Shown one piece after another: positions 61,801 through 64,000 of a DNA stretch of 64,000 bases. A program made the translations under genes and the position numbers. A model generated the notes under the pieces. The model ran no database searches, had not been told where the DNA came from, and was given only the letters and a program-made list of their open reading frames with translations. Origin of the DNA: JAIXWP01 sp965247015 (GTDB lineage: Bacteria; Bacteroidota; Bacteroidia; Flavobacteriales_D; Sanyastnellaceae); contig CBDFGG010000004.1 of assembly GCA_965247015.1 (NCBI GenBank), forward strand, positions 620,001 through 684,000, written 5' to 3'. Numbering within the stretch: position 1 is the stretch's first letter; each line of letters opens with the position of its first letter.

Positions 61801-64000
61801 ATGATGAACATCTTTAAAAAGATCAGCTTACTGGCACTCGCAATAGGAATGATTTCTAATGCTCAAGCTATGCGTTACATGGGGGCTAACTCCAATAACG
61901 GTGGTGGCATGAGCACCAACGATGACCACGGCCAAAGCGCACTTGGAACTCGTGCAGCGGCTTGCGCTCCTGCACAAGGTCTGCGTGATTTGGAATGGAA
62001 CAACGTTAGAGCAAGAATTGAAACAGGTGGATCTATGTGGCAGGATCGTGCAACGAGCCGTGCAGCATACGAAGTGCCAATCAATGGAGGTGTATCCTCT
62101 ATCTATTCTGGAGCACTTTGGATGGGTGGTGTATCGCCTGACCAACAGTTGAAGCTTGCAGCGGTGACTTTCCGTGCAGATGGTAACGACTTCTGGCCTG
62201 GTCCACTAACCAATGATGGTACTGCAGAAATTTCAGAAAGCGTTTGTACTGCTTACGATAAGTTCTTCATCAGTACTCGTCAGGATGCACAATTACACCG
62301 TGCGTACTACGACTGTATTGAAGCAGGAAATGATGATTGTGAGAATTACATCATGCCTTCTTATTTCAACGACTACCCAGCTCAAGGTAATCCTAGCCTT
62401 GGACAAGACCTTTATCTTGCTCCATTCTATGACTATGATGATGATGGATTTTATGATCCTGGAAATGGTGACTATCCTTGGTATGACTTCTTGAAAGAAA
62501 TTGACTGTAAGACTCGTACTCGTGAAAGTGTAGTTCCACTTTTCGGTGACCAAACCTACTATTGGATCTTCAATGACAAGGGTAACGTTCACTCTGAATC
62601 TCTAGGTCAGCCAATCGGTATGGAAATCCGTGCTCAAGCTTTCGCATTCACAACGAATGACGAAGTGAACAACATGACATTCTACAACTATGTATTGATC
62701 AACCAAGGTTCACAAACATTGACTGAAACTTATTTCGGTTCATGGGTTGACTCTGACTTGGGTAACTCTACGGATGACTATGTTGGTTGTGATGTTCAAC
62801 GTGGTCTTGGTTATTGCTATAATGGTGATGCCAATGACGAAGCGGGTCCTGGTACTAACGGTTACGGATTGAATCCTCCAGCAGTTGGTGTTGACTTCTT
62901 TGAAGGTCCTTACCAAGATGCTGACTTGAAAGACAATCCACTTACTGCAGACATTGCTTTGGCAGAAGCTGAAGATGGTATTCCTTATTCTGGTCTTGGT
63001 ATCGGATATGGTGATGACATTATCGATAACGAACGTTTCGGTATGCGCCGTTTCGTTTACTACAACATTGGAACTAACCCTATTAATGGTGACCCAGACA
63101 ACGCTCCTGACTACTATAACTATATGCGTGGTATTTGGAAGAACGGTCAAGTAATGAAATACGGTGGTACTGGTGTTACTGGTACTTCAGGAGTTACTGA
63201 CGTTGACGCTGGATATATGTTCCCTGGTGACACTGACCCACTTAACTGGGGTACTGACGGAACTGAAATGCCTGACTGGTCAGAGGAATCATCAGGAAAC
63301 CCTGCTGGTGACCGTCGTTTTATCCAGTCTGCTGGTCCTTTCACTCTTTTACCTGGTGACTACAACAACATTACTGTAGGTGTGGTATGGGCTAGAAGTC
63401 TAAGTGGAGATCCTCTTGCATCAGTTCAATTGCTTCGTGATGCAGATGACAAAGCACAAGCTTTGTTCGATAACTGTTTCGAACTTGTTTCTGGTCCAGA
63501 TGCTCCAGACGTTACAGTTCGTGAATTAGAAAACGAATTGATTTTGATGCTAGGTAACGAAAGTACTATCAGCAATAACTACAATGAGACTTATGTAGAA
63601 TTTGACGCTTCTATTCCTGAAAGCATTGTATCTCTTGGTTTGACTTTCACACCAGAACAACGTTCATATCAGTTTGAAGGGTACATGGTATATCAACTCT
63701 TGAATGCAGAGGTAAGTCCAGACGAATTGGGTGATATTACTCGCGCTCGTTTGATCGCTCAGTGTGACCTTGAGAATGATGTAACAAACATTATTAATTA
63801 TGATTTCGATTCTGAAATTGGCCTGCCAGTTCCATCTTTGGAAGTAAGCGGAGCTAACGAAGGACTTCAACGTTCTTTCAGAATTACTGAAGACCAATTT
63901 GCTACAGGTTCTAAGACACTTGTAAACCACAAGACTTACTACTTCATGGCAATTGCTTACGGTTATAATAACTACTTACCTTATAACACTGAAACAAGAA
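61801..64000 (+). CDS. T9SS-type secreted protein, N-terminal part (runs off the window)
   Basis: An uninterrupted frame from ATG 61801 to the window end, 733 codons visible with no stop. Signal peptide (MNIFKKISLLALAIGMISNAQA), then segments typical of Bacteroidota proteins placed behind TonB-dependent receptors: YEVPINGGVSSIYSGALWMG, LKLAAVTFRADGNDFWPGPL, and a fibronectin-like part later (YQFEGYMVYQLLN). A C-terminal sorting domain is expected beyond the edge but not seen. Probably one operon with the receptor. Function unknown. Confidence 0.8.
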   Translation, partial: MMNIFKKISLLALAIGMISNAQAMRYMGANSNNGGGMSTNDDHGQSALGTRAAACAPAQGLRDLEWNNVRARIETGGSMWQDRATSRAAYEVPINGGVSSIYSGALWMGGVSPDQQLKLAAVTFRADGNDFWPGPLTNDGTAEISESVCTAYDKFFISTRQDAQLHRAYYDCIEAGNDDCENYIMPSYFNDYPAQGNPSLGQDLYLAPFYDYDDDGFYDPGNGDYPWYDFLKEIDCKTRTRESVVPLFGDQTYYWIFNDKGNVHSESLGQPIGMEIRAQAFAFTTNDEVNNMTFYNYVLINQGSQTLTETYFGSWVDSDLGNSTDDYVGCDVQRGLGYCYNGDANDEAGPGTNGYGLNPPAVGVDFFEGPYQDADLKDNPLTADIALAEAEDGIPYSGLGIGYGDDIIDNERFGMRRFVYYNIGTNPINGDPDNAPDYYNYMRGIWKNGQVMKYGGTGVTGTSGVTDVDAGYMFPGDTDPLNWGTDGTEMPDWSEESSGNPAGDRRFIQSAGPFTLLPGDYNNITVGVVWARSLSGDPLASVQLLRDADDKAQALFDNCFELVSGPDAPDVTVRELENELILMLGNESTISNNYNETYVEFDASIPESIVSLGLTFTPEQRSYQFEGYMVYQLLNAEVSPDELGDITRARLIAQCDLENDVTNIINYDFDSEIGLPVPSLEVSGANEGLQRSFRITEDQFATGSKTLVNHKTYYFMAIAYGYNNYLPYNTETR

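Noticed and set aside
1..64000. Prophage, insertion sequence, integron, restriction or defence island
   Set aside because: No transposase, integrase, methylase, nuclease-defence or phage structural gene and no flanking repeats were seen.
1..64000. tRNA or rRNA genes
   Set aside because: No cloverleaf-compatible intergenic segment with conserved T-loop was seen; gaps are short and mostly accounted for by promoters and terminators.

Overview
The window is a chromosomal segment of a Bacteroidota bacterium, most likely in or near the order Flavobacteriales. The evidence is the gene content and signals: type IX secretion (T9SS) C-terminal sorting domains, a TonB-dependent receptor with a carboxypeptidase-regulatory-like domain, DUF5686, DUF3109 and DUF2723 proteins, a RemB/Wzi-like barrel, the relA-fur-purA-ostA order, the ctaB-coxIII-coxIII-coxIV-SCO-DUF420 order, a bacterial heptaprenyl/geranylgeranyl-glyceryl phosphate synthase, and -7 boxes of the TAnnTTTG type in place of sigma70 promoters and Shine-Dalgarno sites. 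I see no rRNA, tRNA, CRISPR array, prophage or insertion sequence. Most of the window is core genome.

Layout. 1-6 kb: the 3' end of ornithine aminotransferase, a terminator, a cystathionine beta-synthase gene broken by a -1 frameshift, an FtsX-type permease with a large extra loop, a NamZ-type muramidase, two small envelope proteins and PdeM. 6-14 kb (mostly minus strand): TerC, the large DUF2723 glycosyltransferase-like protein, a PKD-domain T9SS cargo, 3-hydroxyanthranilate dioxygenase and the ether-lipid synthase. 14-20 kb: ftsZ standing apart from any division cluster, DUF72, a GldL-like small membrane protein, a PorE-like OmpA protein and DUF3109. 20-28 kb: a small secreted protein followed by a 2126-residue adhesin-like T9SS cargo built of HYR-like repeats, then a 49-codon DUF1508-like gene. 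28-37 kb: DUF5686 protein, radical SAM protein, DedA, a cystathionine gamma-synthase-type enzyme, kynurenine monooxygenase, an outer-membrane protein and methylmalonyl-CoA epimerase. 36-42 kb (minus strand): small lipoproteins, tsaB and an efflux adaptor/TolC pair with a palindrome over the promoter. 42-48 kb (minus strand): the cytochrome oxidase cluster. 48-56 kb: RemB/Wzi-like barrel, rel, fur, purA, ostA and glyA. 56-64 kb: two small secreted proteins, a large TonB-dependent receptor and the start of a T9SS-type cargo that runs off the window.

How genes work together. The beta-synthase (1 kb) and gamma-type enzyme (33 kb) could together make a transsulfuration route. The dioxygenase (13 kb) and monooxygenase (34 kb) belong to the same tryptophan-kynurenine route, although they lie 20 kb apart. 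The ctaB cluster supplies heme O and subunits III and IV plus copper-delivery factors for a heme-copper oxidase whose subunits I and II are not in the window. Several products (PKD protein, HYR giant, the 61.8-kb protein) are probable T9SS cargo.

I did not find a complete new defence or mobile system. The strongest oddities are the frameshift exactly at a T-TTA-AAA slippery heptamer in the beta-synthase gene, an intrinsic terminator embedded in the start of the ostA-like gene, two unrelated modules nested inside the HYR repeats, a palindrome over the efflux -7 box, a histidine-rich loop in one CoxIII, and a SCO homologue that has lost its copper cysteines.
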